This document shows positions 25,822 through 37,685 of a stretch of DNA of 64,000 bases, piece by piece; position 1 is the first letter of the stretch, and each line of letters opens with the position of its first letter. The notes beneath the pieces were generated by a model. It was not told where the DNA came from, searched no databases, and worked only from the letters and a program-made list of their open reading frames with translations. Position numbers and translations under genes: made by a program. Source of the DNA: Baylisascaris procyonis (taxonomy: Eukaryota > Nematoda > Chromadorea > Rhabditida > Ascarididae); contig JAZARR010000167.1 in the NCBI GenBank assembly GCA_037389465.1, forward strand, positions 1,054,001 through 1,118,000, read 5' to 3'.

Positions 25822-28800
25822 CGAAACTTTCTATGCAATATACAACGATCTATTGTGAAGCAATTTACATATTGTCGATCATAATCGAACATTCAAATTA
25901 TCATTCACATGGATGAAAAACCTCGGATGGAAAAATACTGTGGAAAATTTGCAGTGCCGAATAAATATTTAAAATGTGATAGGGTGACGTGCAAGTTTAT
26001 TTTTCGAAAAAAATTCACTAAATTTCAAAAATTTTCTTCATGGCTACATGTTAGAGGAAAGCTGTAGAGCGCTTCGGAACCTCATAGAGCACACTGGATC
26101 CCGAAATCCTCTCCACTCATCTTCTCTCCCCCCCCCTTCCCGGCACTCATCTTGTTTTCTTGAATGCGACAGAAGCGATAGAACACCTTTTTTCCACAAA
26201 GGAATGATGAATGACAAATGAATAAACCTCAAAACGAAATTTAAAATATGAAAATATTGAATAAATGCTAGTTTGTCCAAAAGCTTTCTTTTAATGATGC
26301 TGGAAATAATAAGAAACAAGTGCCATAGTAAATAAGGAAGTAAAGAAAAAGTAATCACACTCAGTTGTTGCAAGCCTTAATACTGAGTTATAAGGGATTT
26401 TATATTTCGAAAAGCTCCGAAAGCTCGGAAGCTTATAAACGATGAATAACGTAGTGTAATCTTAAGACTGCTCAGAATCGAAGTCGAAAGTTGAAAGCTC
26501 CAGCTCTAACCCCAGAATTTAATTGCGATCGGATTTAATCCAGGCCTCTCTCGATAAGCATCCCCCATCTCTTGTCGATTTCGAAAAGTTTTCAAGTCAA
26601 AAGCCCAGGGTTTCCAAATGAGGAAATACTATTTACTGCTAAAGCACATCCGCTGAATTCATAGCACAATCTTGACCTCTAGTGATCACCATAGCTTATG
26701 ATCAGTATGCAAAGCGAATCTCATGGAAATGTACGGCAAATCATGAAAACAACCAACTGCTTATCTCTTGAAGTTTTTATATCAAATTGATAAATAAACT
26801 TCAATAGATAATCTCGTCGATTGTTATGGATTTAAGTCACGGATATAGCTTTCAGCGCTAACTTATTTTTAAACAACGAAACAATAGCGGTTAGATGAGA
26901 ATATAAAATCAAATCGAAAGAATTAAAGTTGCTGGCAAATAAACGAATGGAAATGAAATCGATGTTCTAAAATTTAGTGGACGACGAGTGGACGATTGTG
27001 GAATCGATGTGAAAATGAAATCGCCGAATGGGCGACGAATTAGGTGCACGTTGGCGAAGAGAACTTACACTACACGACGTCCACTCTACAAAGCAATGAG
27101 ACGACGCAACTATTGTTTTACAGGTGTAAATTAACCTCTGTTATCGATCCAAATTGACTTACAGCGATCGTGAACAATGCAAATACAGAAAGACAAGGTA
27201 CTTGTTCAAATTTTCAATGGCAGCTTGCATAAAATAATGGGAAGAAGGAAAAGGAAGAAACTGGACAGGACGGTGATGTGATCCTTAACCAGGTCAAAAT
27301 GTGTGCATCGTAACCAGTGCTGTCCTCTGAAGAATTCATTGAGTAGGAATGCCCCTGACTTTCGCAAGTGTCAACACCACCTTTAAATTCTTGGCCTTAT
27401 TGAATAAAGATATTTTCAAGAAAATTCAAAAGTTGAGAACGTTGGAAACAGCAAATGCTCAGGGTGTAAACCACTGAATCCTCCTTTCCTCAGCAAACGT
27501 TTGGATATTGAACCAGTGTCTCCTCCCATTAGCACCGTCCTTCGAAAGCTCATCGCATTAAATTTAACCTCATTTAAATTGATTCGCTCAGAAAGACTAC
27601 ATTCATTCCCTTTATAAATTTCTGCTCCTCGCTTGAATTATTTGAAAGTGAAATTCATTTGCACAAATGAGGTTTTGTTGGAATTTAGCACTTCGCTTAT
27701 AGAATACTCCAACTCATAAAATTTCGGATTTCCATAGCGACACTACATTCAAAGCCATCGGATATGCCAAATGAAAAAAAAAATGAACATCTCAGGTAAA
27801 TTAAACTTCAATTTTTTAATAAAGGTACCTGTGGAAAATGAAAAGCTGCATGAAGAATAGCAAACTGTGAACAGTATGCTTAATGAGTTGTTTTTGTCCG
27901 CCGGCAACAGCATGTAGCAAAATGAAAACGATGATTACTCGGCTAATTCTCGAAAGTGTCACTTGCTGGTTTTGATGTTATCTTACGATTTTAAGTCTTG
28001 GTGTTAGCTGTGTTAGCTGACGATTTTAAGTTTTCGTGTTACGTGACGATCATAAATTTAGGTGCTATCTTACCCGGACCTGATGCGATTTCTTTCGCTC
28101 TCTCATCATTCACTTATCATAATTTATTGCACGTAGGAGGTTTCCTTAGAGCTTTCTTGTGTCATATAGGTAGAGAAAACAAAGGCTTATGATTCCTTTT
28201 TTTTTTTGCAAAACATTTGGAAAAACCAAATAAAAAATGTGACAAAGAAAGTGAAACAATGACTTAATTTGATTAATTTTGCGGAAGAAAGTAAAGTTCG
28301 AAATACAATACAAATAATGAAACATTCTAAGGAATCGATTTGTTCGAAAGTTTGATTTCTTTGAAATATTATTGGATATGAACTCAAATTTAAATTGTAA
28401 ATTACAAAGAAAAGCAACGATAAATAATACAAATCTTGGCGCAAAGTTTATGAAAAAATTTATTCTTTGTGAATTATTCGCAGAAAAATTTTATAAAAAT
28501 TTTGGAAAGAAATTTTCTTTGGACAAAAAAGAAGAGACTTAGAATAAATAAAGAAATATGGATGGAACGGTGTTAATCGCAGAATGGTTTCATTCGTTTA
28601 CACTGCCCTCATCAGCGATACGCAGCACGCAATCTGGTGGTCATTTGCTCTGATGACCATGCTGTGATGACCACAGCAAAAAATCTCTAAGGAACATGTC
28701 ATTCATTGCACTAATCAATTCAAATACTATCATGACGGGATTGCACAAGTGCTGGTCACTTCATGCGATATGAAAAAAGGATCAGCATCCATATAAAAAA

Positions 28801-30620
28801 GAATCGCCTGCATCAGTCGCCGATTCCACAAGGATCAGCAGCCAATAAAGCGATCTTTGTCTATCAGTCAGGCCTAAATCATCCAGGCCTTTCAGCATTC
28901 GATCTAGGCATCCGTGCCACCGCTCCAAAAAAAGCTTATAGTACAAATCCACAAACAGTAGCCTGCAAAATCTCAGGCTCCGCGTTGTACGAGTTTGAAA
29001 TATGCTTCCTCTCTCGATACCGTTAATGTTCCTGTTCCCTCATATTTTAATTATACTTAAGTCGCTTCCATCTATATACTGTTTGCTGCTGTTATACGTT
29101 GAATATCTAATGGGACAGGATTGTAGTTCTGCGAACGTTTGACTCTTCTTTGCAATTTATGAAACATTTTTTGTAGGTTTTCTCATTTTGGAACATTTGA
29201 ATAAAACTTCGATAACGCAGCAAAAATCTAGCCAGGAAAATTGGAGAGGACCTCCATAACCCATTGAGGGAAAATCGTTAGAATTGAAGGCGTTGCAAAT
29301 TTACTAGAACGTTCTAAGGTGGAAAAACTAACCCAGAGGGATTGCATCTTGGAATTCTAAGAAGAAAGAGGAAAGAGTAGGCAGCACCAGATTCAGCACC
29401 CTCCCTGATTCAGCTTTAATCTTCTGCATCTTTATGAATTTGCCTAATCACGTAAAACGAAGTACTGAGGAAGATTCTAATTCAAAAGCAGACTTATGTG
29501 CCTTAGGAGTAATAAGTGCCTATGGGGTGCGCTTTAGTTTCAAAAAATGCAGAGGAAGCGCACCAAGGAATCGGGCATAACATGTGGTTTTTGCAACTTC
29601 AGCCTATCAAAACAATGATGCAGAAAAAAAGAACAATAAAATATCAGACAATAAGTTTTCTTATTCTAGCGAACATAGCTCGTATCCGAGCTGTACGAAA
29701 AGAAATGACAAAATTGCGAGCGGTGCTAAACAAAGATTAGGGAAGGACATCTTATGTGAGAGGAAATATAGGACACTCATAATCCTCGTGAAAACCTCAC
29801 ATTTCTTTCTTTTGTTGCGCCCTTTTTTTCACTGAATTTAAGATGAAGGCCTCTTTTGTTAGATCTCTTGTCGGTTATTGTATCCTTTTCTATCTTCACA
29901 TATGGTGCCGAGTAATGACTATCCTCACCTTTTAATGTGTCACGATTAAGAATAAATGTAACATATATTTACATAAAATGAACAATAAGAATAAATTTGG
30001 CATGGAAGAATATTTTGATAACATCCACAAAAAATTTAATTCGGTCATTTATGGCGAATATTTCATTACTTTACTGCACAAAATCGAATTACTTCAGCCT
30101 ATCCCTATAGAAAGGTTCACAGCTTTTAATATCTCTTTTTTTTGGCGTTTCACTTACCAGTTCATCAAATTACAAGTGAATAAAACGTGCTTGTAATGGG
30201 ATTTGGATTAAATTCCCCTTCGGCTCAGTCGTGGCCGAGAATGGATTGGATTAAACGCAGTGACCGCATCGAGACAGGCTAAACTCGCTTTCAATCCGAT
30301 GAAGAGTGGTTTCCTGATCAGGTCTGGGAGAAGGTTAGCTCGGATGCATATAGTCATGTGTTGAACCCAGTCTCAGCTCTATTCGCCGTGGAGACCACAC
30401 ATAACCTCTGTCCTATAGAAAATCGGATGAAGAAACATGCCATTTAATCGATTTTTTGGGTAAAATCTTATAAGAAACCTCATTCAACAAAATCAGTCAT
30501 TTAATAATCGTTTCCATTCATAAAAGGAAGGCAGAAATTTTTCTTGCTCCTTTGCATTTCAACAATTTTTATTGAACAATTTCAAAAATGGCATTCATGA
30601 CGTATTATTATTCATCATAT

Positions 30621-30662
30621 TTTATTATTAATATTAATATTAATATTATTATTATTATTATT
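30621..30662. repeat. (ATT)n / AATATT microsatellite
   Basis: Imperfect trinucleotide and hexanucleotide repeat (ttattattaatattaatatt and so on). The open frame across it is a by-product of the repeat. Confidence 0.85.
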
Positions 30663-31018
30663 TTATCATCACTAATATTTTTGTCACAGTATACAATGAT
30701 TATGCGGCATAAAGACGCATCCTTGAAAATTCGGATAGTCAAAAGCAATTCAGATATTCTTTTTTTGCATAATCAATTCTCTGAAACGAGTTCCAATGAA
30801 AATATTTATCCAAAATTGAGTTCCTATGTGCAGTTCAACGGCCATATAGTACTTTATTCATATAGAACGATCATATAAGAATCGATACCACTCTAACAAG
30901 ACTATTGAACAGAACGCAATGAACAGCACGCGGTTATTGAGAAAACCAACACTGCTACAACGTATAGGATATTGAAGTAAAATTCAGTATGCATAGTGCA
31001 CCTTCAAATGCGATCATG

Positions 31019-31349
31019 AATCTCTTATATTTCGCGTCACGGACAAAATTTAAATGGGGAGAAAGCAGAACACAAAGAGAACGTTTGCCCGGAACTCTGT
31101 ACGTCGCACGGCAATTGTATAGATGGCATGGCTCTTCTCGGCGATGGCTGGCTGCCTGATACGGCGCCAAATAATCCACGCCTACCGATTCAACGAAATA
31201 CCGCCCCCTTCCCTTTTATCCAAACCCTCAAATGCCAATGTTTGATGCGGCGGCGACAATTGAATTCACGGTTCGCTCACTTCGTTCAGCCGTCTAACGT
31301 CAACAATTACACCTCAACACATTTGATGAAATTTCTTTTTGACACATGA
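31019..31349 (+). CDS. Possible coding frame with an EGF-like Cys motif
   Basis: A single open frame of about 110 codons runs through a locally GC-rich block. It contains CPELCTSHGNCIDG, which matches the first half of an EGF-like module (Cys-x3-Cys-x5-Cys-x-x-Gly) of the tenascin/teneurin type, with a CQC further on. No acceptor, donor or start codon fixes its limits, and the second half of an EGF fold is missing. The minus strand is also open over part of it. It may be one exon of a larger gene, a pseudogene fragment or chance. Confidence 0.2.
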
Positions 31350-31353
31350 ACGC

Positions 31354-31395
31354 TAATCTCATTTACCTGTGGAACGGTAATCTCATTTACCTGTG
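31354..31395. repeat. Tandem 18-bp exact repeat
   Basis: taatctcatttacctgtg occurs at 31354 and again at 31378, with a 6-bp spacer. Read on the minus strand each copy is cacag followed by gtaaatgagatta, so a splice-donor-like sequence has been duplicated. Confidence 0.75.
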
Positions 31396-32094
31396 CTATT
31401 CCTGGCATTCCACACATACATAGGAAAATACGTTGCAAGCTGTTAATGATCTACTTCATCTATGCATGTTTGAAATTCATCAAGAGGTGTAGTACTTAAC
31501 TAATAATTTAATAGGAGAGATTCAATGAAATTACACACTCGAGTCATTCCAATCTGATCAGCAACCTTCGTTTAAGCTCACATTTAATCCTGGCCGAATC
31601 AGCCAACGGACCAAAGATTGTTGAATTTAAGAGAATGCCACACAATTATTAGACCATCGTTCACTATGTGATTACTTAAAGAGACCATATTGAGAGCAAG
31701 AAGGCTGCCTGTGAATATGCTGAACGCAACTTCTTTAAAAGCGCGATGTTTCCCTACATGCCAAAGCTCAACCCCACAAAAACTCCAGGTCACTATAATT
31801 TGATGAATCGACTATTCGTTCAGATATATCATCTGCTCGCTGTAGAGAAAGCTGTAAAAAAGTTGTAGAGGTTATGAGTAGAAAAGTAAACGTTGGAAAT
31901 GATATGGATGCTGCTTGAAGAAAGTGAAGCTAAAAGCTGAGAGGAAGAGGAATGGAAGAAAGCAATTTCACGTTTTTCTTGATTGCTTTCATCATTCATC
32001 TTCGAGTAGTAGAATGATAGCATCTAAACGAGTCCAAAACTTTGCACAGTTGAAATAATAAAAAAAGTGCTTCAGTCTTTTTATGCAATGACAG

Positions 32095-32100
32095 TTTATT
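32095..32100 (-). terminator. Poly(A) signal AATAAA
   Basis: A canonical AATAAA on the minus strand starts 5 bp after the stop codon (32108-32106) of the 204-residue gene. Such short 3' untranslated regions are common in nematodes. Its place directly after the last exon supports that exon. Confidence 0.6.
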
Positions 32101-32105
32101 TCTAA

Positions 32106-34191
32106 TTATATCCTTTTACGTTCCAAATTTGAAAGAGAAATGACTCCGGTGATTTCAAATTTATCTGACTGCATTTTCGAGTTTTTCGTTGGCACTCTTT
32201 TTATGACATCCATCGATTACTCTTCTTAACTTCCACATTTCATGACAAAATAGCACAATTTTCTCATAACAGGTAGATGTGTTTACGGCACAATAAGTAC
32301 CATTGAAAATGAGATCACCCATTTGGATTATCGTCGAAAATTGCCGTCCACTTTTTGCATTAAAACATTGAATGGCCGCCGCTTTTCACAAGCTCGTACC
32401 TCGTCCTGCTTTTTAAGCTCGCTGCTTGCTCTCCATTAAAATTGCTCATCTCTCTACTAAAAGTGCTACTTTTCTACAAAGATTGTGAAAGGTCTTTAAC
32501 TGTAAAAGAGTTGTAAACGAGTAATGAGGTTGTCTTCGTTGAGCAAACACTTCAAGTGTCAACAAGCCTGGAATCAGTCCCACATCGATAACCACAGACA
32601 ATATTCCTTTATTTCAAAGATTTCTTCATGAATAAACCGGAAAACGTACAATCAACACATACTGCTCTCAGATATAATCGTTGCAACTGGCAGATATGAT
32701 CGTTGCAATTGAAAGGGAAATATTATACTAAACACACGGTCATATTTGGCATCGGGGAAGGTATCACATAGGGTACTTTCGCGCATTCGTTAGGGACTCA
32801 CTGAATCTTGCGCTTCTGGAGCCTGACGCATGCAGTGCAACCAAGCCAACGGGGATTTTCTATTTGGGAGACTAATGGCTGAACCGATGTCCCATGCATG
32901 CATAAAATTGCCGCAGAGTATAATCAAGAATGTTTCTTCCATGCCGAGAAGGTGCAATTCAGGGTACTGTTCATAAGGTAAAAAAGCGTTCATAGCCTGT
33001 ATAAATAAGAACATGCGTTTTTAAAGATGAACACAGTTGAAGCCAATGAAACTGCGTTTGCAAATTTAAAAAGGGTAAAATAACAACCCAGTAGATCCGT
33101 CTGAATATCGAAAATGTTGAAATAGCCATAGCTTAGAAGGCGCTCTAATACAATGAATTAGCAATACGGATTAAACACTCTGAGAAACTCGAAATAGCAC
33201 AATCTGGTACATACATAGGAAAAAACTTAAATCTTACACTAAAACTTGCAATTTTGTATAAGTTTTAAAAGTAATTTTATGCATAGTGAATGCAGGTAGG
33301 TAAACTTATAACCGCCATTGGTGAATTCGAGTCAGTGCACAACATTAGGTGATAATACTTGTAAAAATGGCAAGAGATCCGGACAAATGATGCGTTTCCC
33401 TTGTTGCACGATGGTCGATAACAATCCATTCCACAATGGCAATGGGACGCTAACTGATTAACCATCACGTCAGCCTGTTTCAATATCTCGTTTTTTTTTT
33501 CCTTTTTTTTTTGCTTAAAAGGATTCAACCTTTACCTCTAAGTTGTTTGAGGCAAAAAACTTTAAAATCCTCATCAATGAGAGACAAGCATCTTAGCTTC
33601 ACTCCCCTCTCTCTGCCTCCCTCGTCTTGACAAGCTATCAATGATAACCTTACCGTCGATTCTGCAAAAAAATTTAAACATTGATGGATATGTTAAAAGT
33701 TCAAAACGATACGCGTTTGTTTGTATCATGAAAGGTGTATAAAAAAACCTTCCGTTCTTCCTGAAATTCGAAAACCTACTTATGCCAATCAAGGAGCGAA
33801 TGGATGTTGAATAAAGGAACATATCGGAGAGGGCAATATAAATTTCCTTATTCTCTGATGGATCAACGATATGTCAGGCGTTTCCGAATGTGTTCGCTAT
33901 GAAACAACCCCGTTAGTATAGCCATAAATTTCAAAAAGTACTTTCAAAAAAATTTTTTCTTTAATCAGATCTTCAGTCATTACCCGTAGATAGTGTAGAA
34001 ATGCCAGATTCATTTATCAACTCTAAATCACAAGTTTTTGCCATTTTCGAACATTTCGAGATTAAATAATGCGAATAGACATCGAATCACCTGTGGATTA
34101 ATGAACGCGTGAAAACAGCTTTCCTAGTGGAGAAACCGGTCAAACAACAATGTCACACAAGGAAATTACTCAACGCTAGCTTTTGCATCAT
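32106..34191 (-). CDS. Seven-exon orphan protein, 204 residues
   Basis: Seven exons on the minus strand, 34191-34170, 34022-33984, 33854-33780, 33661-33536, 33453-33359, 32996-32802 and 32168-32106, add to 615 bp and every junction agrees in phase. Introns are 147, 129, 118, 82, 362 and 633 bp with donors GTAATT, GTAATG, GTAGGT, GTAAAG, GTATTA and GTGAGT. The product looks globular and mainly helical, with no signal peptide. Sections include LSTENKEIYIALSDMF, SLIDEDFKVFCLKQL, PLPLWNGLLSTIVQQGKRI and LLGMEETFLIILCGNFMHAW. I do not recognise the family. The first exon is tiny and its ATG is a tentative choice: the acceptor upstream (tcgaagtag) is weak, so coding exons further 5' are possible. 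The last four exons are the most secure. A poly(A) signal follows the stop closely. Confidence 0.68.
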
Positions 34192-34203
34192 CCGTTGGTC
34201 AGT

Positions 34204-36897
34204 CTACTTCGACCACTGATCATTTGGTCTCCATAATGGCTCAATCCACATCATTTAAAAACTGAATATGATGGTCACATCGGAACGCTAGAAATATCAC
34301 TGTGTTATTATGTATTTTCACTGCAATTTTTCCCAATTTTATGAAAATTACTAGCCAAAGAAGTGTGACACTATATAGTTGCTGGAAATTTTGTAAGCTG
34401 AAACAGCATTATAAGCAACATTAAACAGTATTAAACAGCATTATAGTACAATTTTCGAAGCAGCAAAATACAGCATACTGAAATTTATGAAATACTGGAA
34501 AATTTGTGACGTTGAAACATGCGCAGATTTTGATATCAATTTTGCATATCTATTCTCTTAGTTTACATATATTTGACAAATTAACAGACTTTCTGAAAAA
34601 AACTCACTATGAAATATTCGAAAATTTCAAGCAATATGAATGCAGAAGGAGATCCATACAACACTCTTTACTGACTGCAGATGACTGCTGAATGGATTTA
34701 CGCGATTCAATGATGAGCGCAGCAATGAATGTTTATTGAATGAATAATGAGGAGATCATCACGACGTACCATCACGACGTCAAGAGGGAGACCGTTAGAT
34801 TCTATCTGAGATCTGTGTATATATCTACGGAAGTTGCATTCAGATAGCATTTGATGAATCGGATACGGTTATCTCGTCGTTCGATAGATTTATTTAAGGT
34901 TTGTTTCAATGCCCGTGCTGAAATCCTGTTCGCAACTAGAGACATTTCAAACATTTACAACAATCCAATAAACTCTTCGCATTCGCAAATCCATTCAAGC
35001 ATGCATTTGCCTTCCACATCTTTTAACATCGTAATGTGAAACATTTTATCAATCCTATCTTTCTTTTTTTGCCTGTCCTTGTATGTATTATTTTCTATGC
35101 GATAGTTTCTTTTCCATAGCAACCTCTTGAAAATGTGAAAAAAAGTGAAAAATTTTAAAATCCTTAGGCGTAATTGTTGCCTGGACGAGAACTGGTCATC
35201 AAAATTTGGCTCTATTAGCTTAATGCTTTTTCCTAAACGGAAAAAAAGAAGGAATTGCTGAAGAAGATTGCAGTGCACTGTATATACCTTTGTAAGTAAA
35301 CACAATAGACATAAGAGAAAATAGAAACATTTTAGCATTTAAGAATATTTTAACTCACTTATTTTTAAGTGACAAAACGGCAATAATATTTGCAAATTGA
35401 AGCTTTATTTTGCAAAACAAATTTTATCAATGCAAACGCTCGGATCGATGTGTTTTTCATTATTTCTTAAAATGAAAATCCAAAACGAATTTTCATATTT
35501 TATAGTTTTATATATCTACGCTGTTATATTTTTTATATTTTCACAGACGCTTTATTTGTATTAATTCGACAATGATGGAAAATATGTCAATTGCCAGCCG
35601 TTATATGATCGAATGCCAAATTCCTTTGATCTACTGAGCTGAACATTTTTACGGAAAAAAATTGACCGGTGCAATGTTGCTTTCTTCTGTTGCAGAAAAG
35701 AAGGAATAGCATACAATGACTTCTAGTGAAGAAATTCTTCGTGTGGCATTAAAAGGGATTATAAGCCCTATCCTGACAATCCATTTTTTTCTGCTAAGAT
35801 AACAGCTAAATGATAAACGACAGGAGAAGTATATGTCAAAACCATGCACTTTACTACGATATGCACCGTAGCATCCTGAAATGAGACATTTTACTACAAC
35901 ATATGCCATATCGTCTTTGATAGCAGTGCATCGAGTAGTATAGCTTCAAAAAATATGCCAAAAAAAACCTGAAATTTCTAGTATTATTAAGAATTGAACC
36001 GAATTTCAATTCACAGCGAAAGTGGTATGAAGCAGCAAAGTTGAGCATCTAAAAGTAGAGACTTACTGCAATTAGTCAACAAACACTATATGTGCTAAGG
36101 TTTTCCTCAAACAAACAGAACATATTTGTCATAAACATGCATATATCTATTGGAATGAAACTGTGAGGACTGGGGAGGGCATCAGAAAGGGAGTACGGAA
36201 TGGGAGGTTTAATGTCCTCTGATGGAATAAATAAATGCCTTTTTATTTATTACTTTAAGCATATTTATGCAGTTGTCTAATATGTCTAGCCATCATAAAT
36301 TACGACACATTTTCACCTTGCGTCAATTTTCCTCTATTTCATTTCGCATCATTTTTCTTCCTCTTCATATTTTCTGTTTGGTTATGATCGAAGCAAAAAA
36401 AAATAGCATGCATTAATGTTGATATTAGTAGAGTAAGTCTGCATAATGTTTAGGCGGATATATAGAAAATTCCAATTACTTTACTTGTACGAAAAGAAGC
36501 TTTTGCTACCTTAAATTTCAATAACTTCACAATACCTAATATAAAACAAGCTTCACATACATATACGCAACAATTTCCATTTACCGCATCCATTCGAAAT
36601 TTCTATTTGCAGCTGCTAAGCTTCAATCTGCTCATGCAACGACTATTTGCATAAATGAACTATATCATTCGTGTTGGCAATCAAACTCATTGTTGTGTAG
36701 CTATGCCGAAGAAAAAAATCAACTCGCGTTTCGATGTGGGTTGGCATAATTGCGATGAAACGATTTAGCATTTGTATTTATCTTTAAAGTGACGTAAGTT
36801 TGCTTGAATTTTTCTTTGTTTAATATTTATAAATTATTATAGTTTTTCCCAGACAGAAAATTACAACCTGGCTTGAAGAGATCCGATTTGTTCACAG
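34204..36897. other. No supported gene; isolated exon-like pieces
   Basis: Lies between divergent genes. Some frames are exon-like but unconnected: a minus-strand piece ending near 35765 with an acceptor at about 35885 (tctcatttcag), a plus-strand piece from about 36614 behind ctatttgcag, and a minus-strand frame at 34955-35338 that starts with a signal-peptide-like hydrophobic run (MLKCFYFLLCLLCLLTKVY). None forms a phase-consistent chain. The plus-strand piece could belong to the gene ending at 37277. Confidence 0.3.
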
Positions 36898-37277
36898 TTG
36901 AGGATAGGAATCTACTTATTTACTCTTATAAGAGACGCTGTTTGCTTAGTGCTGGTGCAAATATTTTGCACTATCGTGTTTGTTGTAGTAGAAGGAAACA
37001 ACATGGTAAGGGAAAGCATGCTTTTTTTATAGTCAGTGTTAATGAGGAGCATTTTGATTTCATTCATGCCTCTTCCTCTTTACCAGTTGAGTGCCCATAC
37101 CTGTCTTACCTTTTAAAGATTAACCTATGCTTCTCTCTCTTTCTCTCCCTACGAATTATATCGTTCCCTGGCACTTTTGTTGACCAGAGGCTACAACACG
37201 TACGCAGGTATGGCTTACCTAGGAAAAAACTACCCATAGATGTCGAAAAAATTCAACAATTTTACCAACACGCATGA
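36898..37277 (+). CDS. 3' end of a membrane-protein gene (5' partial)
   Basis: Two exons, 36898-37005 and 37188-37277, join in phase 0. The first has an acceptor tttgttcacag and donor GTAAGG and encodes a strongly hydrophobic helix (RDAVCLVLVQIFCTIVFVVV). The second has an acceptor gttgaccag and encodes a basic cytosolic-looking tail with RRYGLPRKKLPIDVEK, ending at TGA 37275-37277. Upstream exons were not identified. The gene ends about 360 bp before the trans-splice-type acceptor of the mL54 gene, on the same strand, so the two may be in one operon. A longer open frame in a different phase covers the first exon; splice-site quality and the membrane helix favour the frame chosen here. No family was recognised. 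Confidence 0.5.
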
Positions 37278-37685
37278 ACTCCTCTATATTCAGGCATGTT
37301 TGTTTATTGCGTTACTATCTATCTATTAATGCGAATGCCTCTTTCCTTCACAACAAATTCTTTTCAGCAAGAACAACTTTATGAAGTTAATGAATTATCC
37401 ATCCTGCTCATCTTTATGGAAGTTCTCTACGTTGATTTCTTCTAATGTTCGTACTCTTGAAACGCTATACAAGCTTTAAAATAAATAGAAACAGATAGTG
37501 CGTTATATTTGCAGTTGTATTATCTACAGCAGATAAGCGTTATATTTAATGTCATCGTTTCAAGGATTCGGGCTAAATTTGTTCTTGGCCTTGATCGCGA
37601 TTGCAGCCTGATTAGGCTCACATCCTCACTTCATTTTCAGGATTCTTTGGTTTATTGGGTAGAAATCCGCCAACGTTCACGTCAA

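Larger units (their letters stand above)
24540..32094. other. Gene-poor stretch, 7.5 kb
   Basis: No multi-exon chain could be built on either strand. Possible single exons include a 64-bp minus-strand piece at 24984-25047 ending in a GTAAGT donor. A plus-strand frame at 31019-31349 is listed separately. Open frames near 26.0-26.4, 28.2-28.4, 28.76-29.03 and 29.5-29.8 kb lack usable splice sites or convincing composition. Blocks of higher GC lie at 30.2-30.43 and 31.03-31.30 kb. Confidence 0.35.
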
